From positions 14,683,460 through 14,747,459 of the forward strand of contig OY986964.1 of assembly GCA_963920575.1 (NCBI GenBank): a stretch of DNA of 64,000 nucleotides, read 5' to 3'. The notes beneath the pieces were generated by a model, which was not told the DNA's origin, made no database searches, and saw only the letters and a program-made list of their open reading frames with translations. Positions 54,964 through 64,000 of the stretch are shown piece by piece. The translations under genes were made by a program, and so were the position numbers. Positions within the stretch are counted from its first letter, which is position 1, and every line of letters begins with the position of its first letter. The stretch comes from Narthecium ossifragum (Eukaryota > Streptophyta > Magnoliopsida > Dioscoreales > Nartheciaceae).

Positions 54964-55833
54964 CATTATTGTCCTCTTCTTTCCCGTCTGTTTTTATTTA
55001 ATGTGTATGGATAAAATACAGGGAATTTGGAACTTAGCAATAGCTTATTCAGGTTTGTGATCATTCACCATTGCTTCTTCAGATTCAAACTGTAGATGGG
55101 GTTTTATATTGAACTCTTCTAACTCCTGTCAATACGTGGTCTTTTTTTTGCTCCAACGAGACAAATACAGGATGCCAACCTTATTGGATTTGAATTTAGA
55201 TTGTTCTAGACCAACGAATAGATCAAACTTGAGAACAGTTAGATTAGCACATACCCTAAAACAATTGTTTTAATTAAATTCTTGGTTGGCATTGTTGGCT
55301 GTTTTGTAAAATTCCTTACAAATTTGATAAGAAAATACTGTAAAACTATAATGACTGTGACATCGCATAAAAAAACTCAAAATTCATGCCAAATATGATA
55401 TGGCATCGCATTGAATATTTGGTTGCATATGGTGCGAAGCACAAGCACTCATAACGGATGTCGCTTACTTTGGAAAGGAGCAACCAAAGGTGAGCGAAGC
55501 ACAAGCACTCATAACGGAAAAGAACAACCAAAGGTGAGTTGCAACTGGGGCTAGAATTGGCAGAGCAACCAAAACTCCAAACTCCAAACCTACGGTGTTT
55601 GTATGTATCTTCCAGCTTACTATGGGGGTGGTGAGGAGTGGTGCTATTCTAACCATCATATGTGGTTTATTAATGTTATGATGAATTGGATAGAAATGGA
55701 TGAGGTGAAACAAGGGTTTGTTGTTCACCCGTCTACCAATGATCTCTTTGAATATAAATTGTAGTTAGATATTTACGTCGAATATATTAGTCTTATTAAT
55801 AGGAAGGGGTATAGGGATGTGTGAGTGAGAGAA

Positions 55834-55860
55834 CCGTGCCCAACCGTGCTAGGGGCACGG
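55834..55860 (+). other. HEL-1 3' terminal hairpin
   Basis: The 8-bp stem CCGTGCCC / GGGCACGG around an 11-base loop ends 7 bases before the terminal CTAG. This is the usual Helitron termination signal. Confidence 0.9.
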
Positions 55861-56983
55861 GCATTCCCTAGTAATATTATAAGCTCGGATTATAATATTA
55901 TATTTTTACTGTTCATCAAAGTTTTCGGGGTTGCTTCCCGTTGCAGGAGTTCGCGGTTGACAGTCGTGGTACCGTCGTAATGCCGGGACCCGCTGCGGAT
56001 CGGCTGGCAGCGGTTGGTAGTACCGCTGCAGTGATCCTGTTAGACTTGTATGTTGCCTGATCATACTGTTGCATGCTTTATTTCTCTTAGCTGTGTATGT
56101 TCATTGCATGCATTCTCTGTTATGCATTAGTTGCATGGTTAGGGCGTGGGTGATTTGTGGATCGCTGTCCCGAGGCTGGAAGCTCGGATTTAGCCCTAGG
56201 ACCGGGGTTGGGTAGCTTGGTCCAGGTTCAAATTGTGGTGTCCAGTCAAACTTGATGATAGATTTAGATGACTGGTACAAATGTTGCTTGGTGATTATAG
56301 AGGTCGTGTCGGCCTTAAGTCGGATGCTGAGGGTAGACGGTGTTCCACTGTGTTGACCCTTGAGTAGAGGGGTTGCCTACTTAGCGGTGCAGTTTTCCAC
56401 CTGCAGTGTCGGTACCTGCTTGTGGGCCAGCAGTGTTGTTTTCTGCTACTGAGTGCGACCAGACATGTGACCAGCTCGGCCGGAAGACCATGATCGTGGG
56501 CCTCAGGGATACATGGTGGGGTTAGGGGACCCCTGTGTACACCCAGGTCTTACTTGAGGGCGACACTCTTGTGTTCCCCTTCCTTCTGTGTGACGTAGTG
56601 TAGAACCCTACTGAGCTTTATGCTCACTCCTACCCGGGCTGCGTTTTGCAGGTGCAGCCGCCAGCTCTTCGTCAGTAGCCCCTACCGGGCAGGTGTTTGG
56701 TGGCGCGGCGGCGTCTGGCGGGGTCTGAGGATCGGTGATTATCTTTATAGTTAGTCTCCTACGGGAGTATGATGTATAAATTGTTGTAACCCCCCCTTTG
56801 AGGTTTTGGATTATTATATTATATCTGTTGAGGTTTAAATTTGTTGTAATATTCAGGGGTGCTTATGAATTGTGAAATCAGTAAGTTGGGGGGAAACCCC
56901 TTGCCTTTATTTCCGCATTTAGTTAGGTTCCGGTTCGCGTCGACCGCCCGGGTTGGGCTTCCGCAGGTCGGGGCGCGACATCT

Positions 56984-57000
56984 TGGTATCAGAGCATAGG
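56984..57000 (+). promoter_or_regulatory. CHR-5 primer-binding site (initiator tRNA-Met type)
   Basis: TGGTATCAGAGCATAGG, three bases past the LTR end. TATCAGAGC is the common initiator-Met primer site of plant chromoviruses. Confidence 0.92.
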
Positions 57001-57009
57001 TTGTAGATC

Positions 57010-58860
57010 CCAGGGTTAGGATCAGGATACGGTTGAGATTGAGTGTGGAATGGGATAGTTCTAGGTCTAGAACATCCTTGCATGTCTGTTTGCGATTGCG
57101 TGTGACATGCTTATCTATCTGTTTGCTGTTATGTTTTGTTGCTTCCCGGTTGCGTCATGACGTCTCATGGGGAGATGTGCATGCGCACCGGTGTCGTCTG
57201 TTCCCTCGCTTGACAGTGTCTCCCCCCGTGCTGGAGATGAGCGAGTAGGGAATAGGACGTGTCGCCTTTATACTCTTGGAATCCTGAGAGGTGGACCCGT
57301 TGTGGTCCAGGGGCGATGTTGGAGATCCTTCGACAGTAGAGGACTGATTGAAGGAGGTGTTCCGGATCCCGGATGTTTTGGACATCCTGGAGTATCGCTT
57401 GCTTTGGAAGCTATTGTTTTCTTGCCTTCTCAGGAAGCGATTCGTAGTGGCGTTTGTCGGGGCTACTAGGGACACTGTTGGTTGTGTGTTGAGAACAGTT
57501 CGCGTACTGTTCTCTGGCACCTACCCTTGGAGGGTGGTGTAGTTGGGAGTACCCTCCTCTGGTTCTGGGTACTCGCACCGCGTGGTGACACGTGGGTTGG
57601 CTGGTTCATCTGACTCGATAGGCTAGGGCGACAGTAGGGTGCACCCTAGACTGTGCGTTAGCTATTGAGACAGGTGACTTGAGGGTTGACACCGGGCAGT
57701 TGGCCGGTGGTCGTGGTGAGTTTCGGGGTTGTCGTTCCTGCTTCTGGGGAAAGGCAGGGTAGCCGTTGGCAGAGGCAGAGGTTTCAGCATCAGCGACAGC
57801 CGTGGTAGCAGCTGCGTCGTGCCGGTCTTTTGAGAGGTAGCCTGGACCGTCATACTAAGAGGCAGTCCACCGGGTGCTTGAGTGCTAGCCGTTGTGGGTC
57901 TTTCCGCCGACGGTACTGGTTGCGAGGGGCGCTGAGTGCTTACCGCAGAGCAGTCGGGCGTGACGCACGGTGTGGGCCAGAGCGGTGGACTAGTGCCTCA
58001 GTTGGGGCAGGTACCTTGGGCAGACGCAGGAGTTGGTAGCTTCAGCAGCAGCCAGTTTCAGAGCCGCCACCTTCAGCTTTCGGAGCTTCTTGCAGCTTGC
58101 GTTTTCCTTGTGGCTCTGGGTGTTTCCCCCTTGTGACTCATCCCCGTGTTGCCGTGTTGGCTTGGGACTGGAGTCGGGTGTGGCTTTGGGAGTAGCCACC
58201 GATTTGGGACAAGAGCTTGGGATGGTTGCTCTTGTCGGGGCGTTTGCTAGAGGTTGGAGACCTCTAGGTGTCCGTCGCCCACGTGTGGGACACGTTGGGG
58301 TTCGACGGCTTTCTCGGTTTGCGGTGCTTGGTCGCGCACCGAGTTATGCTTCTTTGGCCGTGGGAAGGTGTCGTGAGCATACCTAACGGCGTTGTTTCGC
58401 TCTCGTTGAAGATCGCGGTTCGGCAATCCTTATGCTTGTCGAGAGCTGGGGTTTGTTCACCGGCTTGTAGTGAACTCCTTCCCCGTTGTTTTCAAGGGTG
58501 CTCTAGAGAGCAGCTTTCCCCTCGTGTTGTTGTTGTTGTTTGTGCAGCTGTCCTTCTTGAGGAGCTTTCTGATTGTCGCCTTCGCGGGACACCGAGTTCG
58601 AGGTCGAGATTTCCTTAGGGCGGTTGTGAGCGTTGCGAGTTTGCATGTGGATGCCAGCAGCATTTGGAGAGTCGAGGACTCAGTTGGCCGAGTCGGTAGC
58701 TCGGGATTTCCTTCGCCCAGGTGTGTACCTCAGAGTGTGTTCCGGTTCTCATTGTGGATGGTTCCCTCCATACATGCATGGGCGTCAGGAAGCTAGCCAG
58801 TGTTGCAGCACAAGGTATGCGCCCGCTGCAGTGTAACTATGATGTGTTAGCAGTTGAGAG
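57010..58860 (+). pseudogene. CHR-5 gag remnant
   Basis: The interval between primer site and reverse transcriptase, where gag and protease belong. All frames are closed at short distance. A weak trace is LDRHTKRQSTGCLSASRCGS (57840-57899) followed by a TAYRR/ARCGPE-like phrase, which may be the decayed Arg-rich linker and CCHC knuckle. Nothing functional survives. Confidence 0.4.
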
Positions 58861-59300
58861 ACTTGTCGACCCCTTCAGAGTTTGACCTTCGCATCGACTA
58901 CACCAGCTGAGGATTCGGGATTGCGACATCCCGGAGGCAGCCTTCCGTACGAGGTATGGACTGTACCAGTTCACAGTGATGCTGTTTAGTCTGCCGAACG
59001 CACCAGCAACTTTCACAGATCTGATGTAGAGGATCTTCAGGCCGTACCCTGATCAGTTGCAGTAGCGTTCATCGACAACATCCTTTTTACTGGCGCGTTG
59101 AGGAGGAGCACCAGCGATATTTGGAGTTTGCATCGCAGCTGCCGAGGGTGTATCGGCGTTATTTGGCTCCCAGCGCGAGATCTTGGCCTTCAGAGGCAGG
59201 TTTCGACGGACGGGCAGTCTCAGCGGCAGGAAGATCAATTGATTCAGCTGGGCTCAACACAGATGTACGACAGCAGAGGTTGAAGATGGTGTTCAAGATT
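58861..59300 (+). pseudogene. pol: CHR-5 reverse transcriptase remnant
   Basis: [20 protein letters not shown] then [20 protein letters not shown] are clear Ty3/gypsy reverse transcriptase motifs, followed by a stop and RIFRPYPDQL. In another frame AFIDNILFTG stands at the catalytic box, with Asn in place of the second Asp of the usual FIDD, so the enzyme is dead even apart from the stops. Later text (LASQLPRVYRR-like, 59120-59160) is the thumb region. Confidence 0.75.
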
Positions 59301-60296
59301 CAATAGAGGTTTCTCCAAGACTGCGGGACCGTTGACCAGAGTGACCAGGAGACCGGAGCTTTTGCCTTAAAGTCACTGAGTCAGTGCCTTTAAGGGTGTT
59401 AGCCATCAGCAGTGGTTAAAGAGGCTAGAGCAGATTTGGTGGATTTGTCAACTCATCAGATACAGACAATCAGTTGGATCAGGTTTCAAGGATCAGATTC
59501 CAGATGACCCCCCCTTCGGTGTTTGCAACATCCCAGCTCTCCCGGCCAGAGAGATATAGATCCAGGGTATATATCCGGAGCTCGTGGAGATCCGTGTTGT
59601 GGTTGGTACCGAGCACATGATAGAGGGCTGGACAGCATCAGCAGATGGCAGGTCATGCTTAGGTAGCAGTGTTGCAGATTCGGCAGACCCATTACACCCC
59701 GTTCCAATGTCAGAGTGGGAGCGGAAGCATACCATGGCGAACGTCATCACCAGATTGCAGGAGGCAGCTAGGTAGAGTACATCCCACTGCTAGAGTTTTC
59801 CTTTTCCAGCAGCCATCAGTCCAGATGGGTGCAGTGCCATTCTAGGTGTAGCACGACAGTTCGTGCCGTTCATCCGATTACCCAACCGACGTTGTTGAGG
59901 CACCATCCACCATCCCAGACGTCATCAGACAGTCCTCAGGGAGATCAGCACAAAGCAGACGAGAGAGCTACTCAGGTCAGAGGCGATGATCTTTGGAGTT
60001 CTCAGTTCCTGATAGGGTGTTCCTGAAGGTTCCTCCGTGCAGAGGATCAGCCAGAGTTGGCAGAGAGCAGAGACCAGACGAGGTGGAGGCCGAGGCAACC
60101 CTACCCCGAGAGTCTGCACCAGGACCATGACGACGTGGAGCGACGACGACATCGAGCCTATAGAGTTTCCTTACGGCTTTAGCAGATAGTTGATAGTACC
60201 CCAGAGGTGGAGTAGCAGATCCAGAGCTACACGAGGACATCCTACGTGAGGTTCACTCCTCTCATGTTGCTGCTCATTCAGGAGGCATGGAGATAA

Positions 60297-60475
60297 ATCA
60301 GATACAGAGATCAGATACATAGATTAGATGCAGAGATCAGATACAGAGATTAGATGCAGAGATCAGATACAAAGATTAGGTGCAGAGATCAGATACAGAG
60401 ATTAGATGCAGAGATCAGCTACAGAGATTAGATGCAGAGATCAGATCCAGAGACCAGATGCAGAGGTCAGGTCAG
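60297..60475 (+). repeat. 13/26-bp minisatellite in CHR-5 integrase region
   Basis: Alternating 13-mers CAGAGATCAGATA and CAGAGATTAGATG, about 13 units in all with few changes. The unit is not a multiple of three, so it could not have grown in a working gene. Confidence 0.92.
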
Positions 60476-60598
60476 CACATATGAGATGAGTTTGTGTGCC
60501 ACATAGCAGTTCACTTGTCAGAGAGGTTAGTGCAGATCAGGCAGATGCTTTTGACGGCTCAGAGCCAGCAGAAGAGTTATGCATATCAGAGACGATGA

Positions 60599-61021
60599 CC
60601 GTTAGAGTTTGCAGTCAGCGACAGAGTATTCCTGCGAGCATCGCCGTACAGAGGATCTGTCAGGTTTGGCAGAAGTGGTAAGTTGGGGCCGAGGTTTGTC
60701 GGGCCTTTTGAGATCCTAGAGAGAATCGGCGAGGTAGCTTACCGCCTGGATCTTCATCTGCACATGTCAGCTGTGCATCTGACGTTCCATCTGTCGATGC
60801 TGAGGAAGTATCACCCAGATCCGTCTCATGTCATCAGGGTGGATGACATCGAGCTTGAGGCAGACGCGACGTTCGTCGAGCAGCCAGTTCGAGTACTTGA
60901 CCGGAGGGATCAGGTCTTGCGGGGCAAGATGATTCCCTTGGTCAAGGTACTGTGGAGACACAGAGGCACCGACGAGATGACCTGGGAGCGCGAGGCGCGC
61001 ATGCAGCAGGAGTTTCCATAG
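60599..61021 (+). pseudogene. pol: CHR-5 integrase C-terminus with chromodomain-like end
   Basis: Open to a stop at 61019-61021. PLEFAVSDRVFLRASPYRG and KLGPRFVGPFEILERIGEVA are the integrase C-terminal domain. LSMLRKYHPDPSHVIRVDDI, VEQPVRVLDRRDQVLRGKMI and VLWRHRGTDEMTWEREARMQ form the chromodomain-like tail that in chromoviruses guides insertion to particular chromatin. This is by far the best-kept coding piece of CHR-5. The preceding integrase core is broken and partly replaced by the minisatellite. Confidence 0.88.
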
Positions 61022-61120
61022 TTGTTTTCATCTCGAGGTACCTCTTGTCCTATCTTTTAGTGTTACTTTTATTCTGTTTCCAAGCCCTACCTTTATCGAA
61101 TCTCGAGACGAGATTTTCTT

Positions 61121-61134
61121 TAAGGGCATTAGGA
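61121..61134 (+). promoter_or_regulatory. CHR-5 degenerate polypurine tract
   Basis: TAAGGGCATTAGGA directly before the 3' LTR. Related elements have an unbroken GGGG-rich tract here, so this copy is damaged. Confidence 0.55.
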
Positions 61135-63422
61135 TGTGTGGACCTGTTCCTCTATTCCTGGGTCGACCGCCTGGGTCGGGCCCGTGGCTCGTTGCGGACC
61201 GCAAGGGCAATTTGGTAAATTGCGCCTTGTTGGTTTGTTTAACACCCGCGTGTGCACACACTGACCTTGTTTGTGTTAGTGCTTGATTAGAATGGCTAGG
61301 TGGACCCGGGATCGGAAGATTCCAGCTCGGGCGCGCTGAAGCTTGCTTTTGGGTAGCTTACGGCCCTTAAGCGATCGATCGCTCCTAGGAGCGATCGATC
61401 GGACTCGTGTGCAGAGCAGGTTGGGCAGTTGTGCTTGGAGAAGACGGCCGTCGTGGCCGTCGTCCTCCATTGTCAGAGAAGAGGACCTCTCCTTCCCTTT
61501 TTCCCCACCTTCCCCGACCTTCCCCTTCTCTTCTCCTTCTGTTCTTCCTTCTCTTCTCTTCCTTCTTTCTTTCTTCTTCCCGCGGTGCCCTGTTTCCTCT
61601 GTTCTTCCCGGCAGCCATCTCCTTCGTTGCCGTTGGAATCGTGGCGACGTGAGGACGATCACTGACGTGGGTTAGAGCTTGGTTAGCAGCTGGTTAGCGA
61701 GCAATCAACCAAGGAATTAGCGGTTTCGGTAGGTGTTCTACCTACATGAGTTAATTAATGGGTTTCGTTAAATCTATCCATTAGATCTTGATGAAATTAT
61801 GCTGTTGGATTCATCTTGTCTATTAGAATTACTGATATAAGTTTCATGATCTTTGGTTGAGTTTTGAGTAGGATTTATGCATGATTAATCTCGGATTTTT
61901 GGGTTTTTTGCTGTTCTTGAAGAACAGCCGACTTGCGGCGAGTTTTTCGGCTTGTATGTGTATGATCTTGGCTTTTGATAAACATAAGAGTTGTAGATCT
62001 CTTCGTTAGCTTTGCATCCCAGTTTATTTCGTATTTTTCTGATTTTCCTACGAATTGTTATGAATTTATTACTGGCGGGCTACATTGCAGTAATTAATTG
62101 ATAAGTTAGTTTAATTAGTGGTTTTGATTAGCGTTTTCCCGTAAATCTAACCGTTGGATGATTCTGGATTTTGGATATGTTGATCCATGCATATAGATCT
62201 ACTTTGTCTCTAAGTTGGATCTTGAATCCGACATCGTTTGGACATCGGATCGACGGGGTCAACTGGCTGCCTGTAGAGAACATTTTGGTGTTTTGAATAT
62301 AATATTATAAACTCGGATTATAATATTATATTTTTACTGTTCATCAAAGTTTTCGGGGTTGCTTCCCGTTGCAGGAGTCGCGGTTGACGGTCGTGGTACC
62401 GTCGTAATGCCGGGACCCGCTGCGGATCGGCTGGCAGCGGTTGGTAGTACCGCTTCAGCGATCCTGTTAGACTTGTATGTTGCCTGATCATACTGTTGCA
62501 TGCTTTATTTCTCTTATCTGTGTATGTTCATTACATGCATTCTCTGTTGTGCATTAGTTGCATGGTTAGGGTGTGGGTGATTTGTAGATCGCCGTCCCAA
62601 GGCTGGAAGCTTGGATTTAGCCCTAGGACCGGGGTTGGGTAGCTTGGCCCAAGTTCGAATTGTGGTGTCCAGTCAAACTTGATGATAGATTTAGATGACT
62701 GGTACACATGTTGCTTGGTGATTATAGAGGTCGTGTCGGCCTTAAGTCGGATGCTGAGGGTAGCCGGTGTTCCACTGTGTTGACCCTTGAGTAGAGGGGT
62801 TGCCTACTTAGCGGTGCAGTTTCCTGCCTGCAGTGTCGGTACCTGCTTGTGGGCCAGCAGTGTTGTTTCCTGCTACTGAGTGCGACCAGACATGTGACCA
62901 GCTCGGCTGGAAGACCATGATCGTGGGCCTCAGGGACACACGGTGGGGTTATGGGACCCCTGTGTACACCCAGGTCTTACTTGAGGGCGACACTCTTGTG
63001 TTCCCCTTCCTTCTGTGTGACGTAGTGTAGAACCCTACTGAGCTTTATGCTCACTCCTACCCGGGTTGCGTTTTGTAGGTGCAGGCGCCAGCTCTTCTTT
63101 AGTAGCCCCTACCGGACAGGTGTTTGGTGGCGCGGCGGCGTCTGGCGGGGTCTGAGGATCGGTGATTATCTTTCTACACTTTTTGTTATAGTTAGTCTCC
63201 TACGAGAGTATGATGTATAAACTGTTGTAACCCCCCCTTTGGGGTTTTGGATTATTTTATTATATCTGTTGAGGTTTAAATTTGTTGTAATATTCAGGTG
63301 TGCTTATGAATTGTGAAATCAGTAAGTTGGGGGGGGGGCCCCTCGCCTTTATTTCCGCATTTAGTTAGGTTCCAGTTCGCGTCGCCCGGCCCGGTTGGGC
63401 TTCCGCGGGTCGGGGCGCGACA
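61135..63422 (+). repeat. CHR-5 3' LTR, preserving the empty Helitron site
   Basis: TGTGTGGACCTGTTCC...GGTCGGGGCGCGACA, 2,288 bp, followed by target copy ACCCC. It has no Helitron at 62301/62302. Against the 5' LTR it lacks about 42 bp near 61634, has an extra CCTTCCCCGA near 61510 and an extra 17-18 bp near 63174. Confidence 0.94.
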
Positions 63423-63431
63423 ACCCCAACA

Positions 63432-63447
63432 CACTCCCCCTTCTTGA
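63432..63447 (-). promoter_or_regulatory. COP-1 polypurine tract
   Basis: The minus strand reads CAAGAAGGGGGAGTG directly before the LTR start TGTTGGGG, the standard copia arrangement. Confidence 0.85.
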
Positions 63448-63448
63448 C

Positions 63449-64000
63449 TTAGGAGGACTCCATACCAGCTATGTTTTCGCATAGCTGAAGGTTCTCTCTG
63501 GGTAATGATTTTGTGATCATATCCGACGGATTCTTGTCGGTGTGAATTTTCTAGATCTGCAGCTTCTTGTCCTAAAGCATATCTCGAATCCAATGGTATC
63601 TGACGTCGATGTGTTTGGACCTCGAGTGAAAGCTTGAGTTCTTCGACAGATGGATAACACTCTGACTATCACAGTGAACTATGAACTCTTATTGCTTCAA
63701 ACCAAGTTCAGTGGTGAACTTCTTCATCCAAATCATCTCTTTGCATAAATCTGTAGCAGCAATGAATTCGGCTTCTGTAGTTAACAACGCTACACACTTT
63801 TGCAGTCTCGATTGCCATGCTACTGCATCTCCTGCGAATGTAATCAACTAGCCCGACACCGACTTTCATGAATCCACGTCCCCGGCCATATCAGCGTCTA
63901 TGTAACCTTCTAGAGATACCTTCTTTGAGCCTCTGTCACGAGTGATCTTTATCCCTAAGATCTTCGTGGCCTGTCCCAAATCTTTCATGGCGAAAGATTT
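63449..64000 (-). pseudogene. pol: COP-1 RNase H, C-terminal part of copia pol (partial)
   Basis: From the right edge on the minus strand: KSFAMKDLGQATKILGIKIT is the end of reverse transcriptase, then VSLEGYIDADMAGD, AVAWQSRLQKCVALLTTEAE, FIAATDLCKEMIWMKKFTTE, SKHIDVRYHWIRDML and SDMITKSLPRENLQLCENIA are RNase H of Ty1/copia, closest in style to the Tork/Tnt1 group. The natural stop TAA is at 63449-63451. In-frame stops after DVDS, after VSG, after GLKQ, after RDML and after LQI show decay, several explained by single C-to-T changes. Confidence 0.9.

Larger units (their letters stand above)
48884..55871 (+). mobile_element. HEL-1, non-autonomous Helitron
   Basis: 6,988 bp, starting TCTATTATATAAGG after an A and ending with CTAG followed by T, the hallmarks of a Helitron (5' TC, 3' CTRR, insertion between A and T, no target duplication). 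The undisturbed 3' LTR of CHR-5 has the empty site GTTTTGAATATAATATTATA (62290-62309), and deleting 48884-55871 from the 5' LTR restores exactly that text. A hairpin precedes the 3' end. No Rep/helicase gene could be found, so it is non-autonomous. It carries exon-like sequences with donor sites. Confidence 0.93.
47687..56980 (+). repeat. CHR-5 5' LTR, split by Helitron HEL-1
   Basis: TGTGAGGACCTGTCCC...GGTCGGGGCGCGACA. Parts 47687-48883 and 55872-56980 together match the 3' LTR. A segment of about 42 bp near 48171-48212 is absent from the 3' LTR and is bounded by a short CGTT repeat, so it was probably lost there. Confidence 0.93.
47687..63422 (+). mobile_element. CHR-5, complete but decayed chromovirus, Helitron in its 5' LTR
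   Basis: The 5' LTR is 47687-56980 (2,306 bp without HEL-1), the interior 56981-61134 and the 3' LTR 61135-63422 (2,288 bp). Perfect 5-bp target copies ACCCC flank it (47682-47686 and 63423-63427). It has a tRNA-Met-type primer site and pol remnants with a chromodomain-like C-terminus, so it belongs to the Tekay/del chromovirus group of Ty3/gypsy. The interior is only 4.2 kb and full of stops and shifts, so it cannot move by itself. Its LTRs share blocks with CHR-1 to CHR-4. Confidence 0.92.
46263..64000 (-). mobile_element. COP-1, Ty1/copia element (3' part), with CHR-5 and HARB-1 inside its LTR
   Basis: Minus strand. The 3' LTR starts TGTTGGGGTT at 63431 and ends CCCAACA at 46263, about 755 bp once CHR-5 and HARB-1 are removed, with short inverted tips TGTTGGG/CCCAACA. 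Pol lies at 63449-64000 and continues past the window. GAATT (46258-46262) is the expected downstream target copy; the other is outside. CHR-5 inserted only 4 bp into this LTR. The LTR also has CT-rich runs near 47140-47200. Confidence 0.85.

Noticed and set aside
57010..58860. Several 60-117 codon frames taken as genes
   Set aside because: They are in the decayed gag interval of CHR-5, overlap on both strands and have GC-rich composition without motifs.
60297..60475. CRISPR-like array
   Set aside because: Units are directly adjacent 13-mers without spacers, in a plant retroelement, so it is a minisatellite.

Overview
This window is plant nuclear DNA, almost certainly from an angiosperm, made nearly entirely of nested transposable elements. 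Three things point to a plant: Ty3/gypsy, Ty1/copia, hAT, Harbinger and Helitron elements of plant type; LTR promoters with TATA boxes; and one cellular gene remnant that is spliced and appears to start with an organelle transit peptide. I saw no bacterial operon, rRNA, tRNA gene or CRISPR array. Every reading frame I could identify belongs to a mobile element, except an rbfA-like pseudogene and possible captured exons inside a Helitron. The species cannot be named from the sequence.

Names used here. GYP-A is a degenerate minus-strand Ty3/gypsy host element. ATH-1, ATH-2 and ATH-3 are Athila-like elements with a tRNA-Asp-type primer-binding site. CHR-1 to CHR-5 are elements or solo LTRs of one chromovirus-like group (TGTGAGGACC...GCGTGACA ends). 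COP-1 is a Ty1/copia element. HAT-1, HAT-2, HARB-1 and HEL-1 are DNA transposons.

Left block (1-40744). GYP-A is the oldest layer and is cut into pieces. ATH-1 (minus) covers 1-6853 and extends past the window edge; its LTR is split by solo LTR CHR-1 (3007-6259, perfect target duplication CTGTC). HAT-2 lies in the GYP-A gag gene, and solo LTR CHR-2 (9441-12568) landed almost exactly at the end of HAT-2. ATH-2 (13608-37710, plus) is also in the gag gene. ATH-2 pol is in turn split by the young non-autonomous ATH-3 (18596-24744, target duplication CAGTT) and by solo LTR CHR-3 (26561-32887), which contains solo LTR CHR-4 (28809-32334). The deepest nesting is GYP-A > ATH-2 > CHR-3 > CHR-4. HAT-1 (39189-40468) sits in the probable GYP-A LTR.

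Middle block (40745-46262). This is a LINE RNase H scrap, a three-exon rbfA-like pseudogene on the minus strand with TGGGCC-type promoter motifs upstream, a hAT-like MITE fragment and unassigned DNA.

Right block (46263-64000). A minus-strand COP-1 element carries HARB-1 in its 3' LTR. Only 4 bp from the start of that LTR it carries the complete but decayed chromovirus CHR-5 (47687-63422, target duplication ACCCC). The 5' LTR of CHR-5 contains a 6,988-bp Helitron, HEL-1 (48884-55871). The 3' LTR of CHR-5 preserves the exact empty site.

The most unusual signal is a shared design in the regulatory DNA of unrelated elements. Short GATCGATC palindromes occur in pairs 22-23 bp apart, and the pairs repeat every 72 bp (ATH-1, ATH-3) or 63 bp (CHR-3), while the spacers have diverged. 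ATH-2 has 12-bp phased TYGACCG arrays at both ends of its internal region. HARB-1 has a GATCGATC array of 20-21 bp period, and CHR-5 LTRs carry a perfect palindrome built on the same word.
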